A DNA stretch of 64,000 nt from an uncultured Clostridia bacterium. GTDB lineage: Bacteria > Bacillota > Clostridia > TANB77 > CAG-508. The first letter of the stretch is position 1. Every line of letters starts with the position of its first letter. The notes under the pieces were generated by a model that saw nothing but the letters and a program-made list of their open reading frames with translations, was not told the origin of the DNA and searched no databases. Below, piece by piece: positions 38,601 through 48,602 of this stretch. Both the position numbers and the translations under genes were made by a program. Where the stretch lies: NCBI GenBank assembly GCA_947630185.1, contig CANRGT010000005.1, forward strand, positions 37,428 to 101,427. Direction: 5' to 3'.

Positions 38601-41292
38601 ATGCAAAATCAAAAAGCGGGAATTTTTGTGCTTGAAAATTTAAAACCAGACGAAATCTATTATTTAGAATGTAGGGCAAATTTAAGCATAGATTCAAGCT
38701 ATGGAAATGCAAAAAGGTATTTAAAAGAATTAGAAGAAGAATATTTAGATACAGTAAAAGAAATGCCGAAAGATGAGAATTATGAAGTAGTAGAAGAAAA
38801 CCCAATAAGGCAAAAATTAGAAAATTTGAAATATTATAATGAATATGGTGGATTTTCTGAAGATGGTAAAGAGTATTTAATTCGTGTAAATAAAGATGAA
38901 AAACTTCCAACAGTATGGAGTCACCTTCTAACAAATGAAAACTTCGGAACACTTGTAACAGAAGGAATGGGAGGTTATACTTGGTATAAAAATAGTAGGC
39001 TAAATAGGCTAACTTCATGGAATAATATGCCTGTAACAGATGTGCCATCAGAAATAATCTATTTGCAAGATGAGGAAAACAAAAAAATTTGGTCATTAGG
39101 TGTAAGCCCATGCCCTGACGAAAATGATTACTATGTAACTTATGGCTTTGGCTATGCAAAATATAATCATACAAGTAAAGGATTAGCACAAAAGTTAGAT
39201 GTATTTGTTCCAACAGAGGACAATATAAAAGTACAAATATTACAATTAGAGAATAACGATTTAAAAAAGAAAAAAATAAAGTTAATGTATTATATTAAGC
39301 CAGTTTTAGGTGAAGACGAAATAAAAAATAATGGATATTTAAAATTAGATTTTTATGAAAATTCTAACTTAATATGTATGAGAAATGTAGCAGAAGAAAA
39401 GCCATTTGAAGGTATAGTGTTTGTTTCATCAAATGAAAAAATAGTGTCATACACTGGTAGTAAGGAAAGTTTTGTTGGAAAAGGAAATTTAAAAAATCCA
39501 GATGCAATGCACCAAATAGCCTTAGATAAACAAAATGGATTGTGGCAAGACGGAATAATTGCTATGCATATAGAAGTAGAATTAGAAGCATTAGAAACTA
39601 AAAAAGTAATTCTAACCTTCGGCGTAGGAAATAGCGTAATAGATTGCCAAGATTTAAGCTACAAATATAATAACATGGGAAAAGTATATGAAGAATATGA
39701 AAAAACAAAGAGATTTTGGAAAGAAAAAACGGAAAAATTGCAAGTAAAAACACCATTAGAATCTAATAATATACTTCTAAATGGTTGGCTTATATACCAA
39801 GTTATGGCATCAAGAATGTGGGGTAAAACAGGCTATTATCAATCTGGTGGTGCTTATGGTTTTAGAGATCAACTTCAAGATTCAATAGCACTAAAATATG
39901 TAGATACAAATTTAATGAAAAATCAAATTATTAAGCACTCTGCCCATCAGTTTATAGAAGGAGACGTGGAGCATTGGTGGCATGAAGATACTGTAAGAGG
40001 TATAAGGACAAGATTTAGTGATGATAGGCTATGGCTTGTATATATTCTAGAAGATTATTTAGAATTTACAGGTGATAAATCTATTTTAGAAATAGAAGTA
40101 CCATACTTACAAGGTGAAGCATTAGAAAAAGGTGTAGATGAAAAATACGATTATTACCCAGAATCAGAAATAAAAGAAAGTATATATGAGCACTGCAAAA
40201 AAGCAATAGATATTTCATTAGATTTTGGAGAAAATGGACTTCCAAAAATAGGCTCAGGCGACTGGAATGACGGATTTAGTGAAGTAGGAAATCTTCGGAA
40301 AAGGAGAAAGCGTATGGCTTGGATTTTTCATTTACGATATTTTGGAAAAGTGGGTGCTTATTTGCAAGGAAAGATTAGAAAAAATTAAAACGGAGGAAGT
40401 AAAAAATACAGAAAATGAAGTTGCAAAAGAAGAACCAGCAAGCAAAGATTTAGAAAAACAAATAAAGAGATACGAAGAAATAATGGAAAATTTGAAAAAT
40501 GCTCTAAATAATGCAGGTTGGGATGGAAGATGGTTTAGAAGAGCCTTCATGGATGATGGAAATATATTAGGAAGTATACAAAATGAAGAATGCAGAATAG
40601 ATGGAATTGCGCAAAGTTGGTCTATAATTTCAAATGCAGGAGATGATGACAAGAAATATATTGCAATGGAAAGTTTAGAAAACCATTTAATAGACACAGA
40701 AAATGGAATTATAAAATTATTAGATCCTCCATTTGAAAATGGAAATTTAAAGCCAGGCTACATTAAAGCATATCTTCCGGGAACAAGAGAAAATGGTGGA
40801 CAGTATACTCATGCTGCAATTTGGGCGATTATTGCAGAAGCAATACTTGGCTTTGGAAACAAAGCAGGAGAATATTATAGAATGATAAACCCAATAGAGC
40901 ATAGCAGAACTAAGGAAGCGGCAAAGAAATATAAAGTAGAGCCTTATGTTATATCAGCAGACATCTACGGACAGAAGAATTTAGCAGGTAGAGGTGGCTG
41001 GACATGGTATACTGGTTCAGCAAGTTGGATGTATGAAGCGGGAATTAAATATTTGCTAGGACTAAGAATAGAAAAAAATAAACTTAAAATTAATCCGTGT
41101 ATACCAAACGATTGGAAAGAATACTCAATGCAATATAAGTATGGAAATAGCATTTATAACATAACTGTAAAAAATCCAAATGGAAGAACTACTGGAGCAG
41201 AAAAGTTTATCTTAGATGGAAAAGAAATAGAAGAAAAGCAAGTGCTCCTTAACCCTAATGGAGAGGTTCATCATATAGAAATTAAAATTTGA
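32690..41292 (+). CDS. Cyclic beta-1,2-glucan synthase-like protein, GT84-GH94 (two +1 shifts)
   Basis: About 2,866 residues after recoding, matching the length of cyclic beta-1,2-glucan synthases. After an N-terminal helical region the frame meets AGG-CGG at 33923; skipping the C gives LIGDGR-GKLWEELTG and continues. The GT84 part has membrane segments, TLDADTVLTLNTG and ARLHRWIRGDWQ. Then come a toroid domain and phosphorylase-type GH94 modules (MGGYTWYKNSRLNRLTSW, YQSGGAYGFRDQLQDS, catalytic Asp in GSGDWNDG). Just past GDWNDG the frame meets CTT-CGG at 40296; skipping gives GN-L-GKGESVWLGFFIYDILEKW and the C-terminal barrel. Without recoding there are three reading frames, none with both GT and a complete GH94. 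The glucan product type is inferred from the family. Confidence 0.85.
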
Positions 41293-41360
41293 CAAACAAA
41301 TTTACCATTGCTATAATAAAATTAAATGAAAACGTGATATTGTTGAAGGAGGCAAGCTTT

Positions 41361-42194
41361 ATGAATGATTTTAAAAATCAATATGTAGTAAATAATAAAC
41401 AACCAAAACAAAAATTTTCTGCTCCTAAGGGTACAGCAAAAAGAATATATAATAATATGAAAAGAAAGCTTAATAATATGAGTAATAAAACAAAGGGAAA
41501 GGTTGCGGCAACAATATTATCAGCAATAGTGGCATTTAATGTGGCAGGATATGTACAAGATAAATATATGCAAACTAATAATAGAGATTTTGGGGAATTA
41601 GTATCTGCTGGTGTAGATATAGATCCACTATCATTAAGTCAAAATAGTATGGATACTTTGCTAAAATATGATGAAATTTTTGAAAATGACTCTAATGAAA
41701 TACCTGATAAAAGTGAAATAATATCAATGATAAATGAATTATACGATTTTAATTTAAATATGGTAAAAGAAAAAATGGCACCACATTTGGGTTATAGTGC
41801 AGATAAGCTTGAAGTTTTTTATGGACATGGAGCTGAAAAAGGTTCAACAATGTACTCTGTAGGAGCTAAAAGCAATAACTATTATGCAGAAGATGCATAT
41901 GTGAGTGATACAATAAATAAAGATAGAAGGTTGCCAGCACGTATATGCGAATCAATAAATTCACTAGAAGAATTAGAGCAATTAAAAGATAAGTTACATG
42001 ATGGAAGAATTAGTGAAAAAAATGCATTTAAGGAATTAGAAGAAATATATAATAAGATGGATAAATTTTCAACTATTGTTATAGAAGCAGATGAAAATGG
42101 AAGACTTAAATTAACTGCAATTGATAAACTTGAAAAAGGTAAAGACGAAAAAGAAGTAAGAGAAGCAAATGCAAGAGAAAAGGAAGAAAGATAG
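41361..42194 (+). CDS. Membrane protein of unknown function
   Basis: A 277-residue protein. ATG 41361 was chosen because GAAGGAGG lies eight bases upstream. A very basic N-terminal cytoplasmic part (KGTAKRIYNNMKRKLNN) precedes one membrane segment (VAATILSAIVAFNVAGYV), and the rest is mostly helical and charged, ending in a Lys/Glu-rich tail. I recognise no domain. It follows the glucan synthase gene by 68 bases and ends before a terminator, so it may be cotranscribed with it. Confidence 0.6.
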   Translation: MNDFKNQYVVNNKQPKQKFSAPKGTAKRIYNNMKRKLNNMSNKTKGKVAATILSAIVAFNVAGYVQDKYMQTNNRDFGELVSAGVDIDPLSLSQNSMDTLLKYDEIFENDSNEIPDKSEIISMINELYDFNLNMVKEKMAPHLGYSADKLEVFYGHGAEKGSTMYSVGAKSNNYYAEDAYVSDTINKDRRLPARICESINSLEELEQLKDKLHDGRISEKNAFKELEEIYNKMDKFSTIVIEADENGRLKLTAIDKLEKGKDEKEVREANAREKEER

Positions 42195-42548
42195 TAAAAA
42201 AGCAATATAGAATATAATAAAATAAGATATAATTTATACAATAGAATGCAATATAGAAAATATATAATAGAATTAAAAGTAATAATAAAAATAGAGAAAT
42301 GAAGTAAAAAAGCATTTCTCTATTTTAAATTTTTCCTTGAATTCTGTTAAAATTATATTTTAAATCATAGTTTTGCTTATTTATATAGAGAAGTATTTAA
42401 AATTTAAAAAATATGAAAAATTATAACAAATATATTACGAAAATATTACAAAAATATTAAAAAAATCTTGTTAAAAAAAACGTAATATGATATAAATATA
42501 TTTAAAGTGATAAAGGAAGAATACTAAAAAAGAAAGGTGGGCGTTTTT
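42195..42548. other. Intergenic region with terminator and promoter
   Basis: 354 bases. AATAGAGAAATG (from 42290) pairs with CATTTCTCTATT (to 42326) and T residues follow: a terminator. TTGTTA (42468-42473) and TATAAA (42491-42496), spacer 17, form the promoter of the two-component system. Confidence 0.7.
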
Positions 42549-43322
42549 GTGGAAGGAAATAAAAATAATATGGAAGAAGATGAGCTACAATCATCAAATG
42601 TAGCAGATGATTATCAAAAGAAAATACTTGTAGTAGATGATGAAAAAAGAATAGTAGATATTTTAATATATAATTTGCAAAAAGAAGGTTATAAAACGTT
42701 AGAAGCAAACGATGGAGAAGAAGCAATTCGTATTGCTTTAGAAGAAAAGCCGGACCTTATTTTGTTAGATATTATGCTTCCAAAAGTTGATGGATTAACC
42801 GTTTGCAAAAGGCTTAGACATACTTTAAATATTCCTATTTTAATATTGTCTGCAAAAGATGAAGAAATTGATAAAATATTAGGTTTGGAACTAGGTGCAG
42901 ATGATTATATTACAAAGCCATTTAGCGTAAGGGAGTTAATGGCAAGAGTAAAAGCAAATTTGAGAAAAGCAGAAGTTTCAGAGCACGCATCTGAAGCCGA
43001 AGATAATAAGAAAACAACAAATGTTATTTCCATAGGAGACTTAGATATAGACTTAGATAAATTCGAAGTAAAAGTAAGAGGAGAAGTAATAGACCTAACT
43101 TTAAGGGAATTTGAAGTATTACGCTACTTAGCAAAACAACCAGGACAAGTAGTAACAAGAGAAATACTACTAGAAAAAGTATGGGGCTATGAGTACTATG
43201 GTGATATTAGAACTGTAGATGTTACAGTTAGAAGAATTAGAGAGAAAATAGAAAAAGACACATCAGCGCCAAAAATTTTAATTACTAAAAGAGGCGTTGG
43301 ATATTATTTAACAGGTAACTAA
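42549..43322 (+). CDS. OmpR/PhoB-family response regulator
   Basis: A 257-residue regulator. GTG 42549 is nine bases after AAGGTGG; the N-terminal extension before the receiver is acidic. The receiver has the acidic pair in LVVDDEKRI, the phospho-acceptor Asp in LILLDIMLPKVDG and Lys in ITKPFSVREL. The C-terminal winged helix has LTLREFEVLRYLAKQPGQVV and the RTVDVTVRRIREK recognition region. With the histidine kinase downstream it forms a WalRK/PhoPR-like system; the signal and targets cannot be read here. Confidence 0.92.
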   Translation: MEGNKNNMEEDELQSSNVADDYQKKILVVDDEKRIVDILIYNLQKEGYKTLEANDGEEAIRIALEEKPDLILLDIMLPKVDGLTVCKRLRHTLNIPILILSAKDEEIDKILGLELGADDYITKPFSVRELMARVKANLRKAEVSEHASEAEDNKKTTNVISIGDLDIDLDKFEVKVRGEVIDLTLREFEVLRYLAKQPGQVVTREILLEKVWGYEYYGDIRTVDVTVRRIREKIEKDTSAPKILITKRGVGYYLTGN

Positions 43323-43450
43323 TAATAAATATTTAATAAACAATTGACAATGAATATTAACATACAATTGATAATCATATAATTAACAATGAAATTTAAT
43401 AAGTAATTCTTAAAATAAGATTTATATGTATAAAACTAAGAGGAATGAAA

Positions 43451-44878
43451 ATGATAAAAAGTATACAAACGAAAATTATATTACTATTTTTTGTAATAGG
43501 TATTATTTTAATTGGAACACTTTCATTTTTGCATATATATATGCTAAACAATATGGAACAGCAAGTATCTAGTCAAATTGAGAGCAATGAAATACTGATA
43601 AGAGAGCAAGTTGTACAAACAGAAGCAATCGCTATTATAGCTATTATAATTTTTGCAATTATAACTTTATTAGTAGGATATTATGTGTCTAAATCAGTTA
43701 GAAAACCAATAAAATCTTTAATAGAGAGTGCAGAAAAAATAGCAGATGGTGGAGAAGTTGAAATAAAGCAAATATCTAATGGAAAAACAGAAATAGATGA
43801 ATTAGTTAATGCATTTAGTTTGATGACTGGAAAATTAAAACAGAATTTAAATGAACTTGCAAATCAAAAAAAGCAGATTGAAACTATTTTGTTACACATG
43901 ACTGATGGAATCATTGCTTTTAGCATGGAAGGAGATATAATTCATATTAATCCCGCTGCTATATCTTTATTAAACATAAGCAAAACAGAGCATACTTTTA
44001 ATGAAATATTTGCCAAGTTTGATATTAACCTAGAAAAAATAGTATATTTGGAAAATTGGACTTCATCAGAACAAAGAATTAATATAGGAGAAAAATATGT
44101 TAATCTTCTTTTTGCTCCATTTCAAGATGAAAATGACAAGCCAGCAGGTGTAATAGTAGTAATACAAGATATAACAGAGCATGTAAAACTAGATAATATG
44201 AGGAAAGAATTTGTAGCAGATGTTTCACACGAATTAAAAACTCCAATTACTTCTATAATGGGCTATGCTGATACCCTTTTAGAAAGCGAATATGACAAAG
44301 AAATGCAAGTGAAGTTTCTAGAGGTTATTAGCTCAGAGGCAAGAAGAATGGCAAAACTTGTAACAGATCTTCTTACTCTTTCTAAATATGATAATAAAAA
44401 AATAACAAAGGAAGAAACGGAATTTGATTTAGGAGATTTAACTAAAAAGTGCATTGAAAGGTTGAAATTTGAAATAGAAAAGAAAAATCACCAAGTAGAG
44501 TGCTTTGTTACTGCAAATGTTCCACCAGTACATGCAGATAAATATGGAATAGAAAGAGTTATACTAAATATTATTTCAAATGCTATAAAATATACTCCTG
44601 AAAATGGAACAATTAAGGTATATGTTGGATTTGTTTATAGTGATGCATATATTAAGGTAATAGATAATGGAATTGGAATTCCTGAAAAAGATTTATCAAG
44701 AATTTTTGAAAGATTTTATAGAGTTGATAAAGCAAGAACCAGAGAAATGGGAGGAACAGGCTTAGGACTTCCAATAGCAAAAGAAATTTTAACTCAAAAT
44801 AATGGAAGTATTGATATAAAGAGTGAGTTTGGAAAAGGAACAGAGGTAGTAATTAGAGTTCCTGTTAATAAAAAGTAA
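43451..44878 (+). CDS. Sensor histidine kinase (WalK/PhoR-like)
   Basis: A 475-residue membrane kinase. It has two membrane segments (about residues 9-30 and 60-80) with only a short outer loop, a HAMP domain (YVSKSVRKPIKSLIESAEKIADGG), and a PAS domain (TILLHMTDGIIAFSMEGDI). The phosphorylated His is in VADVSHELKTPITSI, and the ATPase domain has NIISNAIKYTP, DNGIGIPEKDL and GGTGLGLPIAK. The very short sensor loop suggests it senses the membrane or a partner protein. It lies 128 bases after the regulator gene. Confidence 0.92.
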   Translation: MIKSIQTKIILLFFVIGIILIGTLSFLHIYMLNNMEQQVSSQIESNEILIREQVVQTEAIAIIAIIIFAIITLLVGYYVSKSVRKPIKSLIESAEKIADGGEVEIKQISNGKTEIDELVNAFSLMTGKLKQNLNELANQKKQIETILLHMTDGIIAFSMEGDIIHINPAAISLLNISKTEHTFNEIFAKFDINLEKIVYLENWTSSEQRINIGEKYVNLLFAPFQDENDKPAGVIVVIQDITEHVKLDNMRKEFVADVSHELKTPITSIMGYADTLLESEYDKEMQVKFLEVISSEARRMAKLVTDLLTLSKYDNKKITKEETEFDLGDLTKKCIERLKFEIEKKNHQVECFVTANVPPVHADKYGIERVILNIISNAIKYTPENGTIKVYVGFVYSDAYIKVIDNGIGIPEKDLSRIFERFYRVDKARTREMGGTGLGLPIAKEILTQNNGSIDIKSEFGKGTEVVIRVPVNKK

Positions 44879-44969
44879 CTTTATATTAATAAGAAAAAAT
44901 TTTAAAGCAATTCATTTTAAATAAAAAATAAATTTTAAAATAACTTCATAATGAAAGGAAATGACAAAA

Positions 44970-45635
44970 ATGGCTATTAGTGACAAGACTAAGAACATAA
45001 TAGAATGGATTATATGTGTAATTATTGCATTTGTTTTAGCAATCTTAATAAAATATTTTGTTGGAACGCCAACAATAGTAAGTCAAGAATCAATGTATCC
45101 AACCTTAAAGCCAAATCAAAGATTAATATTAAATAGATTAATTAGAACTACTAAAAAAATGCCTGAAAGATTTGATATTATTACTTTTGAAGCACCTAGT
45201 AAAATAGGCTATAGCCTAAAAAGTGATATAGATTTAAATAACCCAGTTGCAAAATATGAAAATGAGCCAACTAATTGGTGGAGCAAATTCATTTACTACG
45301 TACTAGAAATAAATAAAGAAAGCTATATAAAAAGAGTAATTGCTCTTCCAGGAGAACATGTAAAAATAGAGAATGGAAAAGTATATATAAATGGGGAAGA
45401 ATTGCAAGAAGATTATTTGCAAAGCAATGTAGTAACAGAAGAAAAAGTAAGCAATACAGCAGTAGCATTTAATGATTTTATAGTACCAGAAAATTGTGTA
45501 TTTTGCATGGGGGATAATAGAGAAAGATCTACTGATTGTAGAGAATTTGGATGTATTCCACTAGAAAAAATAGAAAGTAAAGTTTGGATTCGTTTCTGGC
45601 CATTAAATTTATTTGGAAAAGTAGATGTTAAATAA
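44970..45635 (+). CDS. lepB: Signal peptidase I
   Basis: A 221-residue membrane protease that removes signal peptides. ATG 44970 is nine bases after AAAGGAA. It has one N-terminal membrane segment (IIEWIICVIIAFVLAILI), the catalytic Ser in VSQESMYPTLKPNQ, the catalytic Lys in SYIKRVIALPGEHV, and the box E motif MGDNRERSTDCREFG. The single membrane anchor is typical of Gram-positive enzymes. It matches the several sortase substrates and exported proteins in the window. Confidence 0.93.
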   Translation: MAISDKTKNIIEWIICVIIAFVLAILIKYFVGTPTIVSQESMYPTLKPNQRLILNRLIRTTKKMPERFDIITFEAPSKIGYSLKSDIDLNNPVAKYENEPTNWWSKFIYYVLEINKESYIKRVIALPGEHVKIENGKVYINGEELQEDYLQSNVVTEEKVSNTAVAFNDFIVPENCVFCMGDNRERSTDCREFGCIPLEKIESKVWIRFWPLNLFGKVDVK

Positions 45636-45724
45636 TTTTAAATTATAAAAAAGACAAATAAGTAACAAAATGCAATAATAAAAATTTAGAAAAATAGCAT
45701 CCAAAAATTAGCGAGGAGAAAAAA

Positions 45725-46633
45725 GTGGCATTTGAAAATATTTTAGGAAATGAAAAAAATAAAGAAATATTAAATTCAATAGCACAAACTGAAAATAGTG
45801 TTCATGGTTATTTATGGATAGGAAGAGATGGAATAGGAAAGAGTTTATTTGCGACTGAATTTGCTAAAATGCTTCTTTGTGAGGCAAAAGAACAAAAGCC
45901 ATGTAACAAATGTAAATCATGTATAGAATTTGAAGCTAAAAGCCATCCTGATTTTATGATAATAGAGCCTGAAGATGGAAAAACAATCAAAATAGAGCAA
46001 ATAAGATATATGCAAGAAAAAATAGCAGAAAAACCAGTTACTTCAACAAAAAAAGTTTATGTAATTGCAAATAGTGAGCTCATGACAAGAGAAGCGTCAA
46101 ATTGTTTATTAAAAACTTTAGAGGAACCACCAAGTTATGCAATAATTATTTTACTTACTTCTAATGAAAGCAAGCTACTTGCAACAATAAAATCTCGTTT
46201 AATGAAAATGTACTTTGCACCAATAGAAGAAAAGCAGATTTTATCATATTTAAAAGAAAATAATTTAGATACAAATATAACAAAAAATATGCTAAAACAA
46301 TGTGAAGGAAGTATTGGAAAAGCTATAAAAGTATTAGAAGAAAAAGAAAAATACGAACTTATAGAAGATATAATAAGAAAGATATCAACTGAAGATATTA
46401 CAACAATTTGGAGAAAAGCAGATGTATTATATGATGCAAAAGAAGGTATAATTTCATTATTAGAATATATGTCAATAGTACTCTATGAAAAACTACGAGA
46501 GAAAAATGAAATTAAATATGCAAATGGTATAAACATTATAGAGAAAACCAAACAAAGAATTTTAGCAAATGCAAATTATGATATGTCAATTGATAATTTA
46601 TTACTAGAGTTATGGGAAGCATTTAATTTATAA
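45725..46633 (+). CDS. holB: DNA polymerase III delta' subunit
   Basis: A 302-residue clamp-loader subunit with a GTG start after GAGGAG. It has a P-loop-like GRDGIGKSLFATEFA, the zinc-binding CNKCKSCIEFEAKSHPD, KKVYVIANSELMTREASNCLLKTLEEPP (the SRC-like and helix region), and LLTSNESKLLATIKSR. It precedes ricT, the order also seen in Bacillus (holB-yaaT). The two are separated by a short A/T repeat (TTTATAATGTTTA-type, 46629-46725). Confidence 0.9.
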   Translation: MAFENILGNEKNKEILNSIAQTENSVHGYLWIGRDGIGKSLFATEFAKMLLCEAKEQKPCNKCKSCIEFEAKSHPDFMIIEPEDGKTIKIEQIRYMQEKIAEKPVTSTKKVYVIANSELMTREASNCLLKTLEEPPSYAIIILLTSNESKLLATIKSRLMKMYFAPIEEKQILSYLKENNLDTNITKNMLKQCEGSIGKAIKVLEEKEKYELIEDIIRKISTEDITTIWRKADVLYDAKEGIISLLEYMSIVLYEKLREKNEIKYANGINIIEKTKQRILANANYDMSIDNLLLELWEAFNL

Positions 46634-46735
46634 TGTTTAGATTGTATTATAGGAAAAACTAATTTATAATGTTTAACTTATGTTATAAGAAAAATTAATT
46701 TATAATATTTAACTTATGTTATAGGAGGAATTTAA

Positions 46736-47653
46736 TTGAAAAAAATAATAGGCGTTAGATTTAGAAAACCGGGAAAGATATATTTTTTCGATGCTGATAA
46801 TATAGAAGTTCAAAAACAAGATAAAGTAATAGTAGAAACTACTATGGGGCAAGAAATAGGTGAAGTTGTAATTAGTAAAAGAGAGATAGATGAAGAAAAT
46901 TTAGTAGCACCATTAAAGAAAATAATACGTATTGCAACTCCAAAGGATATCAAGCATGATGAAGAAAATAGAAAAAAGGAAAAAGAAGCATTTAAGATTT
47001 GTGAAGAAAAAATAGCAAAATATAAACTAGACATGAATTTAACAGAAGTAGAATATAAATTTGATAATAGTAAAATATTATTTTATTTCACAGCAGATGG
47101 AAGAATTGATTTTAGAGAGTTAGTAAAGGATTTAGCAGCAATTTTCAAAACAAGGATAGAATTAAGACAAATAGGAGTAAGAGATGAAGTAAAAAGAATT
47201 GGTGGAAATGGAGTTTGTGGTAGAGAATTATGTTGTTGCTCATTTTTAGGAAACTTTGAAACTGTTTCAATAAAAATGGCAAAGGAGCAAAATGTATCAT
47301 TAAATCCATCTAAAATATCTGGAAACTGTGGAAGGTTAATGTGTTGCTTAAAATATGAGCAAGATGTTTATGAAGACAAATTAAAAAGATTGCCTAAAAT
47401 AGGAGCTATCGTAGAAACAGAAGATGGTGAGGGAGTAGTTGATTCTATAGAAACATTAAAAGAAATTATACGTGTTAAATTTAAAGATGGGGAAGAAAGC
47501 TTTTACAAAAAATATCCAGCAAAAGATGTAAAAATAATTAAGGATGTTGATAGGGAAGAGATTAATCCTGAAGAAAGAGAAAATTTAAAAGAATTAGAAG
47601 AACTAGAAAAGTTAGAAAAATTAGATAAACAAAGTGAAGAAGAAGACATTTAA
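46736..47653 (+). CDS. ricT: RicT/YaaT PSP1-domain protein
   Basis: A 305-residue protein starting at TTG 46736 after AGGAGGA. It has the PSP1 domain (VETTMGQEIGEVVISKREI, FTADGRIDFRELVKDLAAIF, RIELRQIGVRDEVKRIGG) with conserved cysteines in VCGRELCCCSFL and CGRLMCCLKYEQ. In Bacillus RicT forms, with RicA and RicF, an iron-sulphur complex that promotes RNase Y processing and affects sporulation. RicA and RicF are not in the window. The C-terminal tail is Glu-Leu-Lys rich. Confidence 0.9.
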   Translation: MKKIIGVRFRKPGKIYFFDADNIEVQKQDKVIVETTMGQEIGEVVISKREIDEENLVAPLKKIIRIATPKDIKHDEENRKKEKEAFKICEEKIAKYKLDMNLTEVEYKFDNSKILFYFTADGRIDFRELVKDLAAIFKTRIELRQIGVRDEVKRIGGNGVCGRELCCCSFLGNFETVSIKMAKEQNVSLNPSKISGNCGRLMCCLKYEQDVYEDKLKRLPKIGAIVETEDGEGVVDSIETLKEIIRVKFKDGEESFYKKYPAKDVKIIKDVDREEINPEERENLKELEELEKLEKLDKQSEEEDI

Positions 47654-47798
47654 TAAAGTAGATAAATAATATAAGTAGTATAATATGTAATAAAGTATAA
47701 TATGTAATAAAGTGTAATATATAATAAATAATGCAATAATATTAATAATATAATAAATAAAACAATATATGTGGCAGTGAAAGGTGGTGAAATGTACT

Positions 47799-47969
47799 AT
47801 GGCATATAAAATTACAGATAAATGTATTGCTTGTGGAGCATGTGCAGCAAGTTGCCCTGTATCTTGTATTGCACAAGGTGAAGGTAAATATGAAATAAAC
47901 CAAGATGCTTGTTTAAGTTGTGGAACATGTGCTGGAGTTTGCCCAGTTGGAGCACCAGAAGCAGAATAA
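47799..47969 (+). CDS. 2[4Fe-4S] ferredoxin
   Basis: A 56-residue electron carrier with two complete clusters of cysteines, CIACGACAASCPVSC and CLSCGTCAGVCPVGAP. ATG 47799 follows AAGGTGG. It is likely the electron acceptor for the pyruvate:ferredoxin oxidoreductase encoded convergently 0.6-3.8 kb downstream. Confidence 0.95.
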   Translation: MAYKITDKCIACGACAASCPVSCIAQGEGKYEINQDACLSCGTCAGVCPVGAPEAE

Positions 47970-48056
47970 AACATAAGCAATAGGTAAAACAAAAGCGAAA
48001 AATGGAACATAAAATAAAGAAAAAAAACATAAAAAATCAAAGTAGAACATAAATAA

Positions 48057-48094
48057 AATAGAGAGCTAAAAAATAACTGGCTCTCTATTTTTAA
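48057..48094 (+). terminator. Terminator of the ferredoxin gene
   Basis: AATAGAGAGC pairs with GCTCTCTATT, followed by TTTAAATTTTT. Confidence 0.85.
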
Positions 48095-48141
48095 ATTTTT
48101 GAAGCTTTCATATAAAGCTTCAGTAGGCATTCTTTTCCGGC

Positions 48142-48444
48142 TTACTTAATTTTTACTTTTGGCTGATAAAGTTCTTTAACATGAATAAACTTTTTGTCAT
48201 GATGATATATACTTGTCATACCAATAGAATTAAGCACACGCTCAATTATTTTGTGGCTATAAGGAGTTTCAACCATTGAGCCACAGTAGTTTATTTCATG
48301 TTTGGGTTTGGGAATTTTTAAAGTTGGCTCTTTAGAAAAGTCATGTTCCCGGACTGCAGGATATATTTCCTGCAAAAGTGCGAGATGTGAAGGATTGTCT
48401 TTAAATTTTACAATCGCATTTGCAACAATCTCGTTAGATAGCAT
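48142..48444 (-). CDS. Hypothetical 100-residue protein with an in-frame CGG
   Basis: I do not recognise this protein. It is soluble, with a helical N-terminus (NEIVANAIVKFKDNPSHLALLQEI) and a Pro/Lys/His-rich middle, and has an AGGAGG ribosome site. Composition is richer in GC than the neighbours. At 48351-48349 (minus strand) the codon is CGG, read in frame as Arg in PAVREHDF. Applying the +1 rule seen elsewhere would cut the product to 41 residues. Either the gene is foreign and still uses CGG for Arg, or the short form is the real product. Confidence 0.5.
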   Translation of the reverse strand: MLSNEIVANAIVKFKDNPSHLALLQEIYPAVREHDFSKEPTLKIPKPKHEINYCGSMVETPYSHKIIERVLNSIGMTSIYHHDKKFIHVKELYQPKVKIK

Positions 48445-48555
48445 AAGAATACCTCCTATAAAATTTTAATACTAAAATTATATCACAAAACAAAAAATAA
48501 GTAAATAAATTATGTAAAACACAATAAAATAATTATCAAATTCTATAAAAATAAT

Positions 48556-48590
48556 AAAAAAGATTCTACAGATAATTGTAAAATCTTTTT
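48556..48590 (-). terminator. Terminator of the por operon
   Basis: On the minus strand AAAGATTTTACA pairs, with one mismatch, with TGTAGAATCTTTTTT, just after the porB stop. Confidence 0.65.
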
Positions 48591-48602
48591 CTTATATTAT
48601 TA

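Noticed and set aside
38593..39213. Long minus-strand frame inside the glucan synthase gene
   Set aside because: It is the antisense shadow of a strongly conserved coding region, is Leu/His/Tyr-rich, and has no ribosome site. The same applies to the other antisense frames over real genes.
47621..48130. Minus-strand frame of 169 residues over the ferredoxin gene
   Set aside because: It is antisense to the ferredoxin, consists of low-complexity Tyr/Ile/Leu sequence from A/T-rich DNA, and lacks a ribosome site.
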